The notes beneath the pieces were generated by a model. The model ran no database searches. It was not told the origin of the DNA and saw nothing but the letters and a program-made list of their open reading frames with translations. 64,000 bases of DNA, from the NCBI GenBank assembly GCA_022702545.1, contig JAHRBC010000001.1, positions 7,998,001 to 8,062,000 on the forward strand, in the 5' to 3' direction. Source of the DNA: Phycomyces nitens. Lineage: Eukaryota > Mucoromycota > Mucoromycetes > Mucorales > Phycomycetaceae. Position 1 is the stretch's first letter, and each line of letters starts with the position of its first letter. This document shows positions 34,987-48,042 of this stretch, in pieces. Made by a program: the position numbers and the translations under genes.

Positions 34987-37900
34987 TTATGAACTTGGTC
35001 TCTTTTGCCTTAGAGTTGCAAGAGTTTGTTCGAGTCTAATAAGTTTAAAACAATCAGTCGTCTTGGATATCTTAATGATCGACTTACCTTTCTGCTCTCA
35101 ATTTTGTCTCTTCAGCCTCGGCCTGGACCAGTTTTGCCAGTTGATCCCATTCACTCTGGTGATCTGTGGTGTCTTGTTTGCGCTGATCAGTCTCGGTGGC
35201 CAGCATTTGTTCGAGCTCTTCAGTGTGCTCTTCTAATTCTCCGCATCGAGTCTCAAAGTCTTCGCGCAGTGTGATCTCTTCTGACAAAGCTGCCCTTATC
35301 CGTGTCATTTCTTCCATCATTACTGCCAATGTTTGCTCTGCCTCGTTTGCTCTGGTTACTTGCATCTCGTATTTAGTTTCCAGTGCTAATTTTGCTTCAG
35401 CTTCTTGCTGTTTGTCTTTAAAGAACTCCATTTCTCGTATCCGGAATTGCTCAACCGAAGCAACCTGTTCTGCCAGCCGAGATTCAACTTGGCGCACATT
35501 GGCCTCTAGTTCGGCCTTTTCACCATAAAGCACCTTGTTTGCATTTTCCATGGTCTCTGCCTGGAATACCAGGGCTTGGTAGTTTTGCTGAAATGCGGTG
35601 TGCTGTTCTGCCAGGCGTTCATTATCTTGATTGCATTCAAGAATGTCTTGGTGCAATCTGGCGATCATTACTGCCTGCGCCTTTGTCTTTTGCTCACTAG
35701 CCTCCAGCTGGTCTCGCACATCTTCCACAGTCTGGGCCATTTCCTCCATTCGCTCTTCTGTTATGGCCAGCTTATCAGCCAGATCCTGCTTTCTTTCCTC
35801 CAGCTCACGTACTGTCGACTGGCCATTTTTCAGAAGCACCTTAAAGTCCATGTGCTGGGTTGCGAGCATCTCGTTTCTATCGGTCAGTTGTATAACCTGC
35901 ACTTGGTTCTCTTTGAGCTGTGTCTCGAGAGAGGTAATCTTTTGGTCCTTTTCCTTGATCTGGGTCTCTACTCTATAAGCGACATTGAGTGGCTTGAGTT
36001 TGGCATAGATCTTGCGCCAGGGCCATTCATGCAACTGGACATAGATCCTTGCGTTCTTTTGCATTACTCGGATAGCTTCTGTTTGTCTAGCATATCGACG
36101 GATATTGTTTCTAGCCATATATCTGCGACAAATAGCTTGGAAGCCAGTGACATATTCAGAGAGCTTCTTGTCGCGGTTCTCTTCTAGTTCAGCCAACTGA
36201 GAGGTGGGGGTAGGGGGGTTCAAAATAAGTGGCTTGATTCATAAACTATCCAGTCTTTTTGATACGTACCACTGTTGCCTTGAAAAAGACCTTTGTTGCA
36301 CCGATACGATACTTTTCCGTGCCCAATTCCATATAATCCAACAGGCTCTGACACGCACTTTGGCCATCGATGAAGCAATTCGGCTTTAGTAGGTTTGGAC
36401 AAAGGATCTCGTATCGTTTTCTGAATTCAGCAAACGAAAGTCGGTTTGGATAGCCTGTACGGCAGATACGGATACCTTCCAGCACACCGTTGCATCGCAA
36501 TTGATCGAGAACAAGCTTTGTCTGTATTTCACCCGAGCGTTTGCGATGGTTGGGAACAATACAGCGGACAAAGTGGGGATGGGTCATGTACAGAGTGTTC
36601 ATCAATGACAATAGTTGCTGCTTGTGGCGCTGGCCTACTGTTCTAAATGATCCTCCTCCCTTGCGCAACTTTAGTAATGTCAATGTCGACCTAACCCGAC
36701 CACTGCCTCTGTTTGCGTAAAGACCACCAATTGAGCTGTCATCGCTGTCCTCGAGATAATCTTCAAACAAACTGGCCACATATCGGTTGGTAGAGCGAGC
36801 CAGCAGACGAGTGATATCTTCATTCAAAGGGTCCTTGTTTTTGTCAATCCAGCCTGTCGTGCAGTATTCAACATCTCCCGCATAATGCTTGACCACGAAT
36901 CCGTCTTTAAACCGGGTACTCTTGTATTTCTGTTCTGGATCTCCACTATCCCAGACCTTGTCCAACTTTTCCAAGAACCGACTGTCTGTACCACGAGGGG
37001 CCACGCATTCTTCTTCCAAACATGACATGATTCCTACGGGCTATATAATAATAATAGAAAAGTGGTGTGTTAATTAAAACACTAGACACACTCGAGACAG
37101 ACACTGGACACTTGCGTTGGTTTTTTCGATAAGATCAATGGTAGGCTGAAGATCGAGGCCAAAATCAATATAGCTCCATTCGATCTTTTCCTTTTGGTAT
37201 TCTTCTTGCTCAAGTTCAAACATGCTGTGGTTAAAGAATTGCTGAAGCTTCTCGTTGGTATAGTTGATACACAGCTGTTCAAAGCTATTGACCTAATAAT
37301 TCACATAAGTATCCAAACCAAACCCTCCTTTGGACATTTATATTACCTCGAATATCTCAAAGCCGGCAATATCTAGTACACCAATAAACCCAATCTTGTC
37401 TATTGATTTCTGAGCATCGATTGCCTTGTTGATTCTCTCGACCAGGGCAGCAAAGTTACGTTCGTATAGTGCCTTTGCAAGTGCGTCCAGACTAGAGACC
37501 ACTTGGCTGGGTGATTTTGATTGGTTGACCCAATCGCGTCCTGCTTTGATACGAGGCGACAAGAGACTGTTCTTAAAGTCCTGGGCAGGGATTCCTAGCA
37601 AATGACATACGCGCTCCACAGCCGAAAAGTCGCGAATATCAGCACGGTCTCCTCTATAGTCCTTTGTGACTGCAATGTTTCCTAGATGAAGAACAGCGGC
37701 CACGATGGTAAAGAGGTTCATCTGTTCCTTGGAAGAGAGACCCATGACATTCAAGGAGTCCTGTAGAAAAAAAACCCCCCAAGATTAGATTTTATGTTTG
37801 ATAGACATGCTTGAGAGTGTTACCAGTAATTTGCGATATTCCTCTGCATCATCGACAGATTCAATGGTAGGGTTGGAGCCTTTGGTGAATCCATAGTCGG

Positions 37901-39142
37901 ATGGTTTGCTGCTTCCCAGCAAGAGTTTATCTACAGGGGATGTTTAATTAGACAGACATAGGACACTCAAATAGTCTTACCCTTGGTCTCTTTATCACCA
38001 CTAAGCAACTGGTAGAATACATGGTAGCTTCTTTCCTTTGGTGATTGCTGATGAACTCTAGACTTCTCGAGTAAATACCACTCGATATTGGCACCACAGA
38101 TCTGAGCCCTTTGGTTGAATTCGATTCGAATGAATTTGCCCTTTAATAAACGATATGAGCTTGTGTACCATATTATTTAGAATACTTACAAATCTAGAAG
38201 AATTGTTATTTCTGATTGTCTGTGCGTTACCAAACGCCTCTAGAATTGGATTTGCTCTTAGGATCTGTTGGCCCAGTAGGTCAGCATTGTGGTTGGCATC
38301 ATTTCTAGTATGTTCGCTAGCAACAGTGGTAAGGTACCGAATGACAATCTTTGTGTTTTCTGTCTTTCCTGCACCAGATTCACCACTATATCAAATATAT
38401 ATCAAATATGTATATATAAAAAGTCTGTTAGGCGACCGAGTTTCTTTATATGACCAAAAATCCCTTACGTGATCAGGATCGATTGGTTTTCTTTGTCTCT
38501 GACCATGTCATGGTAGGCTTGATCTGCAACAGCGTAAATATGAGGAGCCATTTCACCCCTTCTTCTGCCTTTGTAAGCCTGCAGACAGTCCTCTTCATAA
38601 ATAGGCAACTGGCGGTATGGATTGATGGCCACCAAAAACAGCCCCGAGTATGTCTAGATGGCTGTAAGCATCTTTAATCATAGACCAAAGGCATCCTTAC
38701 ATAAATCATATTCGACTTGTATCGCATGGCAAGATTGTATATCACAGATGGTTCGTTGAGAAAGGTGAGGTCAGCCATGTCATCGACCTTGTCGAATTTA
38801 GGTGGGTTCATTGGGTATATCTTGTCGGGCGATGTGAATGCAGTCTATAAAAGAGGTTATAAGGCAAAAATCCCTCCCCAAAAAGACAGCCTTTGGACTT
38901 ACGGATCCATTTTCCAATTCTATCTGGACCAAATCTCTGTCTTCCTTGACGATATGTGCTGCTACATATCCCAGCTGAATATCTTCTACCCAGACCCATC
39001 TCTTTTCATTGAATCTCGACTGTGCAACCGCGTCCTGGACCATATCCAATCGGGGTCTCACAAAGACCTTGGTGCCATAACTGTGAATAAAAGACCCTCC
39101 AATATCCTTGGCGTGGTGGGACGGTAAAGGTGAGGTCGCCAT
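34987..39142 (-). CDS. Type II myosin heavy chain with an unusually short tail
   Basis: Actin motor for cytokinesis or septation. The start at 39142 gives [20 protein letters not shown]. The SH3-like N-domain includes [20 protein letters not shown]. The head begins with [20 protein letters not shown]. The P-loop [15 protein letters not shown] lies near 38370. [29 protein letters not shown] (switch II region, near 37370) and the [11 protein letters not shown] relay/SH region (near 36550) follow. The converter is [11 protein letters not shown]. The neck carries [14 protein letters not shown] with an IQ-like helix and the type II hallmark [13 protein letters not shown]. The coiled coil runs only to 35084 and ends after one small exon with [15 protein letters not shown] and a stop at 34987. 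The tail is thus roughly 320-340 residues of coiled coil against about 1,000 in conventional myosin II. All splice sites are normal. Confidence 0.9.
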
Positions 39143-39378
39143 GGAAAAGAGTTGTTTAAAGAGAGCTTGGAGAACATTTAGGGAATCGATCCTTTTTTAT
39201 TTATTTATTTAAATAAAAGTGTTTCTCTTTTAAGGCTTGCTTTGTAAACAACCCAAAAAGGCAATGTATCGTCCATACCAAAAGGCTCTTGTCTTGACAC
39301 AAATACTCTTTAATAATCTTTAATAATAATAATAATAATAGTTTCTACATGCTGATGTCATGGGAGCCATTCCCTCTT

Positions 39379-40642
39379 TTATTTAGCAGACCACTCCAAC
39401 TGGCCCTGGATAGAGCCATCTATAGCACAGATATCAGCCTGGAATTCAAGACGCATGGGTGGTGGACTGTGTTGTCTTAGCTTCACATTGGCTTCCTTAA
39501 AGATCTTTGCTGTCATTTGGTCCATGCCATACGATTTGGCATAGACAACTTCCTTGATACCCTGTTGAACAATCTTGATTGCACATCCTAATACAATAAT
39601 GAGTATAATCTAGACATACATGTCTCCTTACCTAGACAAGGACATCTAAAAGAAGAAATAAAGGTCAATTGATTTATCATAACAGAGTAATCACCTACGT
39701 ATTGGTATACAGAACCGTGCCTTCACAATCATCTACTCTTCCTCGTCCTGCTTCTAAAAGAGCATTCTCTTCTGCATGCATGCACAAACATCGATCCAGC
39801 CCTGTTCCACACGGTGCTGCTTCGTTACATCTGTCACATCCACCTTCGTTGCAATTCCTCAGTCCACGAGGAGTTCCATTGTATCCTGTCGCAATGACTC
39901 TTGAATGTTTGACCAATATACATCCTACCCGTCGCTTCATACAGTTTGATCGTCTGGATGCTAGGTCAGAAAGGTGCATAAAGTAAGTATCCCACGACGG
40001 CCGTAGTCGCTCGGTGTTTGTCAACTGGAGTCCATGGACTGTATTATGCAATTCATTCAATGTCTTAAAGTCATTTGTCACCGTAACATCTGCATGGGAC
40101 ATCAATATGTGCAGAGGTACGCTTTCTTTGGAAACTGGTGACAGAGTCTTTTGGAACAAGGTGCGATCATCTTGGGCCACAAACTCTTCCAACGACAGAC
40201 GAGTTGTCGATCTATGGGATTATTGCTCAATTGTTATCAAACCCTGGATACTACAAAAACACTCGTCTTACCTTTCGGTATATCTCTTGTACCGCATAAG
40301 CATAGGTGCCTCTACAGACACAAGGAGAAAGAAGGGCCGTTTTCTGGTATCCTGTCAGTTTCCTGGCCTCGTTTATTGTTGTTGTTTTTTTTTGGAATCT
40401 TACTTTAGGATCCACAGCCCATTGCCCTCAATGTCGCATGTCACGAAATCCTCTCTCCATCGTTCGGTAACATAGATTTGCATCTGGTCTAATGTGTCAA
40501 ACATAAGACAGTCTGAATAGAGTTCGTGACTCTGATCATTGTTCTTCTTGAGAGACAGAAAACGAAAAGAAGAAGATTTTACAAGGTAATCTGCAATGGC
40601 ATGCTTGCCGCTGCATTTTGTTCCTGTAAGCCCAATAAACAT
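39379..40642 (-). CDS. DCD1: Deoxycytidylate (dCMP) deaminase with N-terminal P-loop-like domain
   Basis: Deaminates dCMP to dUMP for dTTP synthesis. As in yeast Dcd1, an N-terminal nucleotide-kinase-like segment (MFIGLTGTKCSGKHAIADYL, with a Gly-rich loop) precedes the deaminase. The catalytic domain carries RPSWDTYFMHLSDLASRRSN, NCMKRRVGCILV, VIATGYNGTPRGL and a Cys/His-rich GGCDRCNEA segment. The catalytic LCMHAEENALLEAGR follows and then TCPCLGCAIKIVQQG, the PCxxC zinc ligands. The PCxxC box is split by a 14-nt microexon (39632-39645). The stop at 39379 follows EGSIQGQLEWSAK-type sequence. Length and domain order fit the fungal enzyme. Confidence 0.93.
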
Positions 40643-41186
40643 GACAACAAAACCCGGGCAGGTGTGAAGATGGGTAATGTTCCAGGTAGAAACCCAGTGA
40701 ATATATTCATATTTATATATATTGTTATTTTAAAATTTCCAGCCTTTTTTTTGCTTTTTTATTATTATTTATAGCGAAAACATTTTTTGAGAATTGCTCT
40801 TGATGAATAGAGGAATAAAATATAGGTATTGTTTTGAATAGAATGGCACCAGCTATATAGAAAATATGATTTTTTTGGGGGGTCAATCAAGTATATATAT
40901 ATATATATATTTGCAGACATATTCCTTGCCACAGGCATAGTAAATAGATTCCACCACAAAAGACAGTTAATTTAGCAGTCTTTATATAATTTATCTATAT
41001 ATATATAATATATTTGCATTGGTTGTGAGGGATAGATAAGCATTTAGGATCCAAGGCAGACTCGAGTGTCTGAAGGAATGCATATTGATTAGAATACAGT
41101 TTAAATAAGAGATGGGTGGCCATTACAGTATGAGGGAGATTATAATATAGGCTTTTTTTTTGATATTTATGAGATCTACAGCCAGT
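40643..41186. other. Intergenic DCD1 / TBC gene
   Basis: AT-rich spacer with a G6 run near 40877, a (TA)n tract at about 40892-40910 and another TA-rich stretch near 41000-41012. No gene was recognised. Confidence 0.5.
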
Positions 41187-43919
41187 CTACTTGTGTTTCC
41201 CCAGGCCCTTTAGCCCAGACAGACTTCCGGCATGGCTCTCACCAACCATGAGATTCTTGATGCCATGCTCAAACGGTAAGCCCATTGTGGTAGAGTCGCT
41301 GCTGGTGCTGGCCTTTTTGGCATACTTTTTGATGTCTGTCTTGGACAGTTTGATCCGAAATGCCGTGTCAAGCAGTAGATCAGGACCAAGGTATTTGTGA
41401 GGTATATGGAGTAGAAAGGCAAGTAGTTCGGAATTTGTGGGACAAGAGTTCAGTAGATGGTCTAATTGAGTTGGCAAGTATTAATACGAGTTGTTTGAAG
41501 ACAGCACGGCTGCAGTCAATATTACCTTTGGAGATCTCTAGGATGGCCAGACTGATACGATAAAACACCTTTACACCTATAATGAGACGAGTGAATAAGA
41601 CGGTTTAAACAGCCTTGTTTGTATATGAACTACTTGCCTTCAAAGTAGAATACATCCCAGACTCGAAGGACAGATTGCCAAGGAAGAGCCATGGTAAATG
41701 CGGTTAGGAACCACTGTGCAATATACATGATTGGCATAATGTCATTGGCTTCCTATTAAACACAATCGTTTAGATTCCCCATCTACACAACTAGACTTTT
41801 TTTTTTTGGCTTACTAGATGCTGGGCAAGTTTAGGAAGGTGATCATGTAGCAATTGACCAATGATATATGCATCGATTCGCAGTTGAGATAATGTGGGTG
41901 TAAAATATCCATTCATGTATCGATCAAGTGTGGCAACCATTAGATAAAAGGTATCCTATAAAGCCAGATTACTAAATACGCTTCAGGTATACCATTATAA
42001 TCACTTACTTCAGCCGGCATGTGCATCAACATACATCCGGCCAGTCTTCCCATACCCTGACAGTATCCAACCTGGGGATTGTGTTGAGAATATGCCTTTA
42101 GAATATTCCTGAGGTCCAACTGTCCTTGGCCATTGGCATCATTAAACTGACTGTGGTCAGGATAACACCTTGCAATATCTCTTTCAATAACACTATAAAT
42201 CTCGGTTGGCTTTCGCTTCCCAAGAGACTGTTTGACATGTCAGATTATTTCCAACCAATGATCCAATTAATCATACCTCGTAGTAGCCCTTCTTTTTGTA
42301 GTCCATACTTCCGGCCAAAAACTGCCATGCCCGTGCTCGTACAGATCCAGGGATACCACTCCGGACAAGTTTTTTGAGTTTGGCATCCTTTTTAGCTGTC
42401 CCTGCATCGAGTTTTCCAACAATTGACAGCCATTTTGCCTCTCTTTCTCGGTAGGCCTTCATTGATTTTGCAGAAATATCAGATCTAGAGTATAGAGATA
42501 AGCAACCAATTAAATAACCCAGGTCTGCTACTTTACCTCATGGTTCCATGGTTAGCCTTTTGGCTCGAAAGATCGACAATAAAGCCATATTCATCAACAG
42601 AATCGTTCTTTGTTGTCAGAGATAAGGATTTAACAGGTTTTTTGGGAGCCACAGCACTTGTATCTCCATTTTCACTCTCATCATCCCCGTCATGCATGTG
42701 ATCGTCTTCGTGTCCAACATTGGCCTTTGGAGGCTCGTTTGCAGTACTCCTGCTAGGAGTTGGACGAGTGGTTGGTGCTGGACGCATCACAGGAGAGGGA
42801 CGAGTGGTATGGCTAATACTTTCAGAAATCGATGGACGGGCAGTTCTCGACGCCCTGACCATACTCACAGAGGGCTCAACTACCAATGGTCCGGGGGCCC
42901 TTTGCTGCTGCTGCTGCTGCTGCTGTTTATTATAAGTTGTTGCCCCACGACGTTTGCCAGTCTCTTCTTCAGACTCGTCAGAATAGTCTTCGTTGAGGGC
43001 CGAAGTATCAAAGACGTCGTCATCCTTTCGCTCTGAATTGATCGACAAAGTGTCGTCAATGCCTGGCATATGCTGGCCGATATGAGAGGTCGATAATGGA
43101 GATGGTGCCGAATTGTGTGTATTTAGACTCTCGAAGCTTGAGCGATGTAACCACGGCCTTTCGTGAATTGAGGGGGAATACTGTTCTGAGGTCGACGAAA
43201 ATGATCTGATTGAATGGCGGGTGTGGGAGTCCAGATCAGGACGCAATGGATCGCGCTTTGGGTCGTCATGGGAACGAGCGGTGTAGTCAAAGTCTGTGTT
43301 TTGGCTGGCAGCAGAGTAACGACCGCCATAAGACTGATCCATTGAAAACTCAAGGTCTGCATCCAATGATTCCAATACACGAGGATCAAGTTCAACAAAG
43401 TGAACACTTTCTGCATTGAATTGGCCAATGACACCTTCGCAGTAGCCCTTTTTTTTAAAAAATATTAATAATGAGCCATTTTAACTCTTGCTAAAGGCAT
43501 CATTACTTACGAGGTAGATATCGTCCTCTACATGTTTGAGGACAATGATTCGTTCGCCTGGGTCGAGAAAGGGCCAAATTGTTAGGGCGAGTGGTTGTTT
43601 TGTTAATAAGGGTCCCTGGACATACCCGATAGATACATCAGATCCTCTGGTGTCTCGGCAAGGACGTCTTCCTTTGATACACAGGCTCCAAGACCACCTT
43701 TTTTGCTTTGATGGTTATCAATTGTTGCTATTACGGCTTGATTCATGTTTGGGTTATTTTACCTTGCTCAGCAAATGCCTTTAAATCCGAGAGTGACATT
43801 GCATCAATGTCAATTGGTGCTTGATCCATTGCATCTGATGGATCTTTCAAAAGTCGAGCGATCTTTCTGTTGATTTCATCAAAGTCTGTCGAAGTGTGCC
43901 GTGTTGTTTTGATTCCCAT
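41187..43919 (-). CDS. SH3-TBC domain Rab GTPase-activating protein
   Basis: Accelerates GTP hydrolysis on a Rab-type GTPase, so a role in membrane traffic is expected. The start at 43919 gives MGIKTTRHTSTDFDEINRKI. An SH3-like stretch (RIIVLKHVEDDIYLGYCEGV and IGQFNAESVHFVELD) spans about 43570-43375. A long disordered Ser/Pro-rich region with a polyGln run follows. The TBC domain starts near 42470. LVRSGIPGSVRARAWQFLAG opens it, ERDIARCYPDH carries the arginine finger, and QVGYCQGMGRLAGCMLM carries the glutamine finger, so both catalytic residues are present. LRVWDVFYFEGVKVFYRISL closes it. A 68-nt intron (GTAATA..TTAG, about 41456-41523) joins ISK to DHLLNSCPTNSELLAFLLHI. The end is KGLGKHK at 41187. 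The specific Rab partner cannot be inferred. Confidence 0.88.
42902..42925 (-). repeat. CAG-type repeat coding for polyglutamine
   Basis: Eight consecutive Gln codons (CAG on the minus strand) in the disordered linker between SH3 and TBC domains. Such tracts are often length-variable. Confidence 0.85.
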
Positions 43920-44419
43920 GGCGACTGAATTGATCGTTTTATTATTGTTTCCTAAAGAAAGAGAAAAAAGAGATAGAGTAGGCAGGAAACCAACAGCTGG
44001 CGAACAACCAAAAAGGCAATTGGTAGTGTGTGAATTCAAAGTCAGAAACAGTAAGAACAAACATAAAATAATCCATATAAAAAAAAAGAAAAAGGAACAT
44101 TGGTGATTATATGGGGTATATTATTGTTGGTGCACAAAAATATTTGTTATGCCAATTGGGATCCACCAACCTCGCCCTGTTTTTTTGTTTTTGTTTCGGC
44201 TCGTATGAGAAAGTTCCAAATAAGTTCAAGTGCTTATAAGCTGTCAAATCACACCAGCCCAGAGAGATTGGCCCAACAAATCATGGACAAAAATACATAT
44301 ACATATATAAAAAGGTGAGACAAACTATACGCATTGACATGACGTGACCTCTTCCATTGATCAATTATCTCAAGTCACATGCGGTCTCTGCAAGCCTATT
44401 TCATAACCTCTTTCACTCG
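43920..44419. promoter_or_regulatory. Divergent promoter region TBC gene / STRIP gene
   Basis: 500 bp between divergent starts. A TGACGTGA (CRE-like) lies at about 44339-44346, roughly 75 bp before the STRIP start. A-rich tracts occur near 44078-44096. No gene was recognised. Confidence 0.4.
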
Positions 44420-47400
44420 ATGCAAGGAAAACCGCCAAAAGATAAGCAGCACCAGGATCCCTTGCTAACACCTGGCCATATCAAACAAGTCGTCAAAGCT
44501 CTGCCTAGCAAAATCAAGGTGTGGTTCTGATTACCAACATTAAAACATTCTCACACATGCCATAGCATCCCCATGACAATTATAAATATCAAGACACAGA
44601 ACCATTAAAACAGGAGATTGACGAGTTTTTTAATTATGCTGAAGCATCGATTGACCTTCCGGACCACAGACGAGAGTATAATCGCTTTTTTGGATCAGGT
44701 ACGCCGAATCCCAATCATATTGACTTATACTCATTGACCTTTTAGCTTGGAAGACAACCAGTGATGCCGATCGCAGAGGTGGATTGGAATTGCTCTTGGA
44801 TCAGCTAGAGTATGTCCAGGCCAATCGGCGCATCAGTGCAGCAAAGCAACTGGTTTATATATCACTAGGTAAGAATAAGAAAAACAGAAAAACAGAAGAA
44901 CGGGAGTTGTTTATAGAGATACTTATTGCTCTGGACGATACAGGATGTCTAGGAGATGGTGCGTGCGACTGCGATGACTATCTAGGTACCATACTTGCCA
45001 ACAACCAACTCTTGTATGAATCCGGTGCCCTTCCTGCATTCTATCAGGCCCTGAGAAGAGCCTGCGCTAAACATGACGACAATTTAAGGTGAGAAATGAT
45101 ACATTAAAGGATATTAAAAATCCCATTTATGTATATATTTGTTTATAGTCAAGAAAGCTCTGATATGGACCAAATGCTAGAGATCAGCATCGAAATCGAG
45201 CTCTATCTTTCACTCCTCTATCTATTGATAGAGTCTCGTCGACAGGCAGAAGCATCTTGGGATGAATTGGGTATATTCTAGACAATCAAGAGAGATATAT
45301 AGGTTGACTAACAGGATTGATTTCTAGCCTCTCTTAGTCCAAGCATGGTAGAGTTCCTGTTTTCTGTTTTTGCCCCACTGAGAGAGAAATACGTAAAGTC
45401 ATTTCCTTACAAAAAGGCAAGTTATATATATATATAAAAAGAGCGTAAAAGACACAATTGGCTTACACTAGGCACCAGCTTACTCTTTTGTTGTGGAAAG
45501 TAATGTTGGCTACCTTTGGAGGACTAGAAGATCCAAAGGCTCTCAAAGAAGATGTCAAGAAACTCAATGGATTTCAATTTAGTGAAAAAGGTAAACTTTT
45601 TAAATAATACGTGTTGAGACAAAAGGGTGTTTAGTGGTGTCTATTCATTAGAGATTGTTGCCAAATGCACTCCTCTTGATCTCTACAACTTTCAAAACGA
45701 GAGCGTCCTTAAATACCCGGCCTATACCCCTCCTAAATTCCCATCTCCAATTTCTGAGACAATCACCGTCAAGGCTACATCGGCCCTGGCTAGTGCCATG
45801 GGGATAGCGTCTGCTACTGCAAACACTGATCTCCCTTACCAGGCCCTCTTTCCACCAAAACAGGGCCAGCCAGCCACACAGCCAACTACAAAGAAACAGC
45901 AGCAAACAAATCCATTTGGGCCTTCACAGCCAAATTCGTTTGTTCTTCCTTTGACTGAATCGCAGCCATATGTACCAAGGAGCATATCAGAGGCTGGGGA
46001 TTCGTTTGTTAACAATATGCACATGTCCCTTTCTACTTATCAAATAATTCATGAACGTGAGAAAGCGATTCATAAGTGGCAACATCAGAATGAGAAACAC
46101 CCAGAAGAAACCAATAGTGCTGCCGACGTGCCTGTAAAGGTACAGCGACTTATGGATAACATAGAACATCTTTATGTAAGTCAGATTATATATTTGAGCC
46201 TCTATACAAAAATAAACCTCTCACGGCATGAGCTGTGTAGCATACTATTATGCCTGAGCTGCAAAATATCATTATCGTCCTCTTGAAGCTTCTCCTGTCA
46301 ACAGTGACCAACAATGTCAATGGTACTGGGAATGCTTCAAAGCAAGCACACAATCCTAGTTCTATAGAAGCCCAGGAAGAGATTGATATTGTTCGTAATC
46401 GCGAGATCATTTCAAAAGCTATCTCTGCCATTCTTCTTTTACTCTTAAAGTGGACTAAACTATCACGCAAGTATATCAAACATCCTTTTTTTTTTGGTAG
46501 TCTTGATATTTATGATATATTGACTATAGATGTTCTTAAGCATGAGTATCTGTCACAGCTTCTGGTTGATTCTGGATGTCTCTTGCTTATCCTCAAGATA
46601 CTCGGGCTGCAAGAGATCACAGCTCTTGTTGCGGCACAAACAGACCAAAGTGATCACGGGTAGGTAGGATATATTGATAACTGAGAATTACAAAAGGTCG
46701 ATATATGGTATGTTGATACTTGAGAGTCTATAGTTTATTCCATCAGTTCTGTACTAAGAAAGAAGAACCCCCCTCTGCCGAAGAACCCCTCTATACAAAC
46801 CAAAGGAACATGTTTTGGTCAATAAACTTTCTCCGTATCCTCCAGATGCTAACTAAACGCAAGACAAACCGTGTTATGCTTCTTGTACAATACAAGTCTT
46901 CGGTAAGAACAACAATAAAAAATGTCAAAAAGATACTGATTCGTGTACAAAAGGCCATTCTTAAGCGTATGCTAAAAGTATCCCACCCGATTCTCGAGCT
47001 ATATACGCTAAAGGTCCTCAAGAGTCAAGTCCCATATCTCGGAAGAAGATGGAGATCTAGTAAGTATTTGGGATCAAATCCAATCGTCCGGTTCATGTTC
47101 ATCTTTTTTTTAATATAAAAAACAGTAAATATGAAGATCATTTCTGCTATATACCTTCAGTGCCACACTGCCCTTCGAGACGATTGGATATCCAAGATAG
47201 ATACTGACACTGATCTTGAGGACGGCATGGTAATCTTTTGTGCCTCAAACTTTGGCTGAATACATACCTTTTTTTTGTTTATATAGGCTCAAGAGATTAA
47301 TTTGAGAATATTGATTCGAATGTACAATGGTGAACACTATATGCCTAGCATGCTTCCACAGCCAGACGACATTGATATACCGAGATTCTCGATGGACAAG

Positions 47401-47805
47401 CTGATTCCATTTACCACTGACGATATGAAAGACAATATTGAACTTGATCCTGAATTTATGGAAAACTATGAGAAATGGCTACATGATGAAGTGTATGAGA
47501 GTGAGGATGACATTGAGCCTCCCGAGACAAATCCATTGGATGTCGACACGCCTTTACCTTCACCTGTCATGAGTGCTCATAAATTGCCTGATACGCTTGC
47601 TATGGAGATCCAAAAGATTTATCTAGAGGAGCTGAATCAAGAGTTTAGGACCTTTGATCCAGATGAGTATACGAGTCTTGAGCATCAAGGCCCCACAGAG
47701 GCAGCCTTTGATCAAGAAGTATTGACCCTGCGCCTACAACAGGTAGAAAAGCGAACGGCTGAGAGATGGACAATGTTTGATACCCAGAACGATGTCTGTA
47801 TATAA
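44420..47805 (+). CDS. FAR11: STRIP/Far11 family STRIPAK subunit
   Basis: Scaffold of the striatin-PP2A (STRIPAK/SIP) complex, which controls cell fusion, hyphal development and TORC2 signalling in fungi. The start at 44420 gives MQGKPPKDKQHQDPLLTPGH. The N-terminal (N1221-like) domain carries EIDEFFNYAEASIDLPDHRR, REYNRFFGSAWK and GGLELLLDQLEYV. Family-typical LLWKVMLATFGGLEDPKALK is followed by EIVAKCTPLDLYNFQNESVL and KYPAYTPPKFPSP. The C-terminal domain covers 46250-47800 with ERNMFWSINFLRILQMLTK, SHPILELYTLKVLKSQVPY and an acidic C-terminus ending TMFDTQNDVCI. About ten short introns. Identification rests mainly on the WK...FGG and CxPLD...KYPAY blocks. It converges on the LIM gene with 237 bp between stops. 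Confidence 0.85.
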
Positions 47806-48042
47806 CTTATTTTTTTTTATTGCACAAAAGCTTGTGAGGTAAAAAAAGGTTATTGGCTATTGATTATTATCATTGTATAAGATCCAATAAATAACTCGTC
47901 AATTTGGGATATATAAAGGTAGGATAGGACAGTAATAAAGCATTACCGATCGTATCCTTTATACATACATGGGTGTATTTAATCAAGATCATACTATTAC
48001 TATAATTATTATTTGAAGATATATATATGTGTGTGTGTGTTT

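Noticed and set aside
34987..39142. Assigning a class V myosin because the tail is short
   Set aside because: There is a single neck helix region and the [13 protein letters not shown] type II hallmark. No six-IQ neck and no DIL domain.
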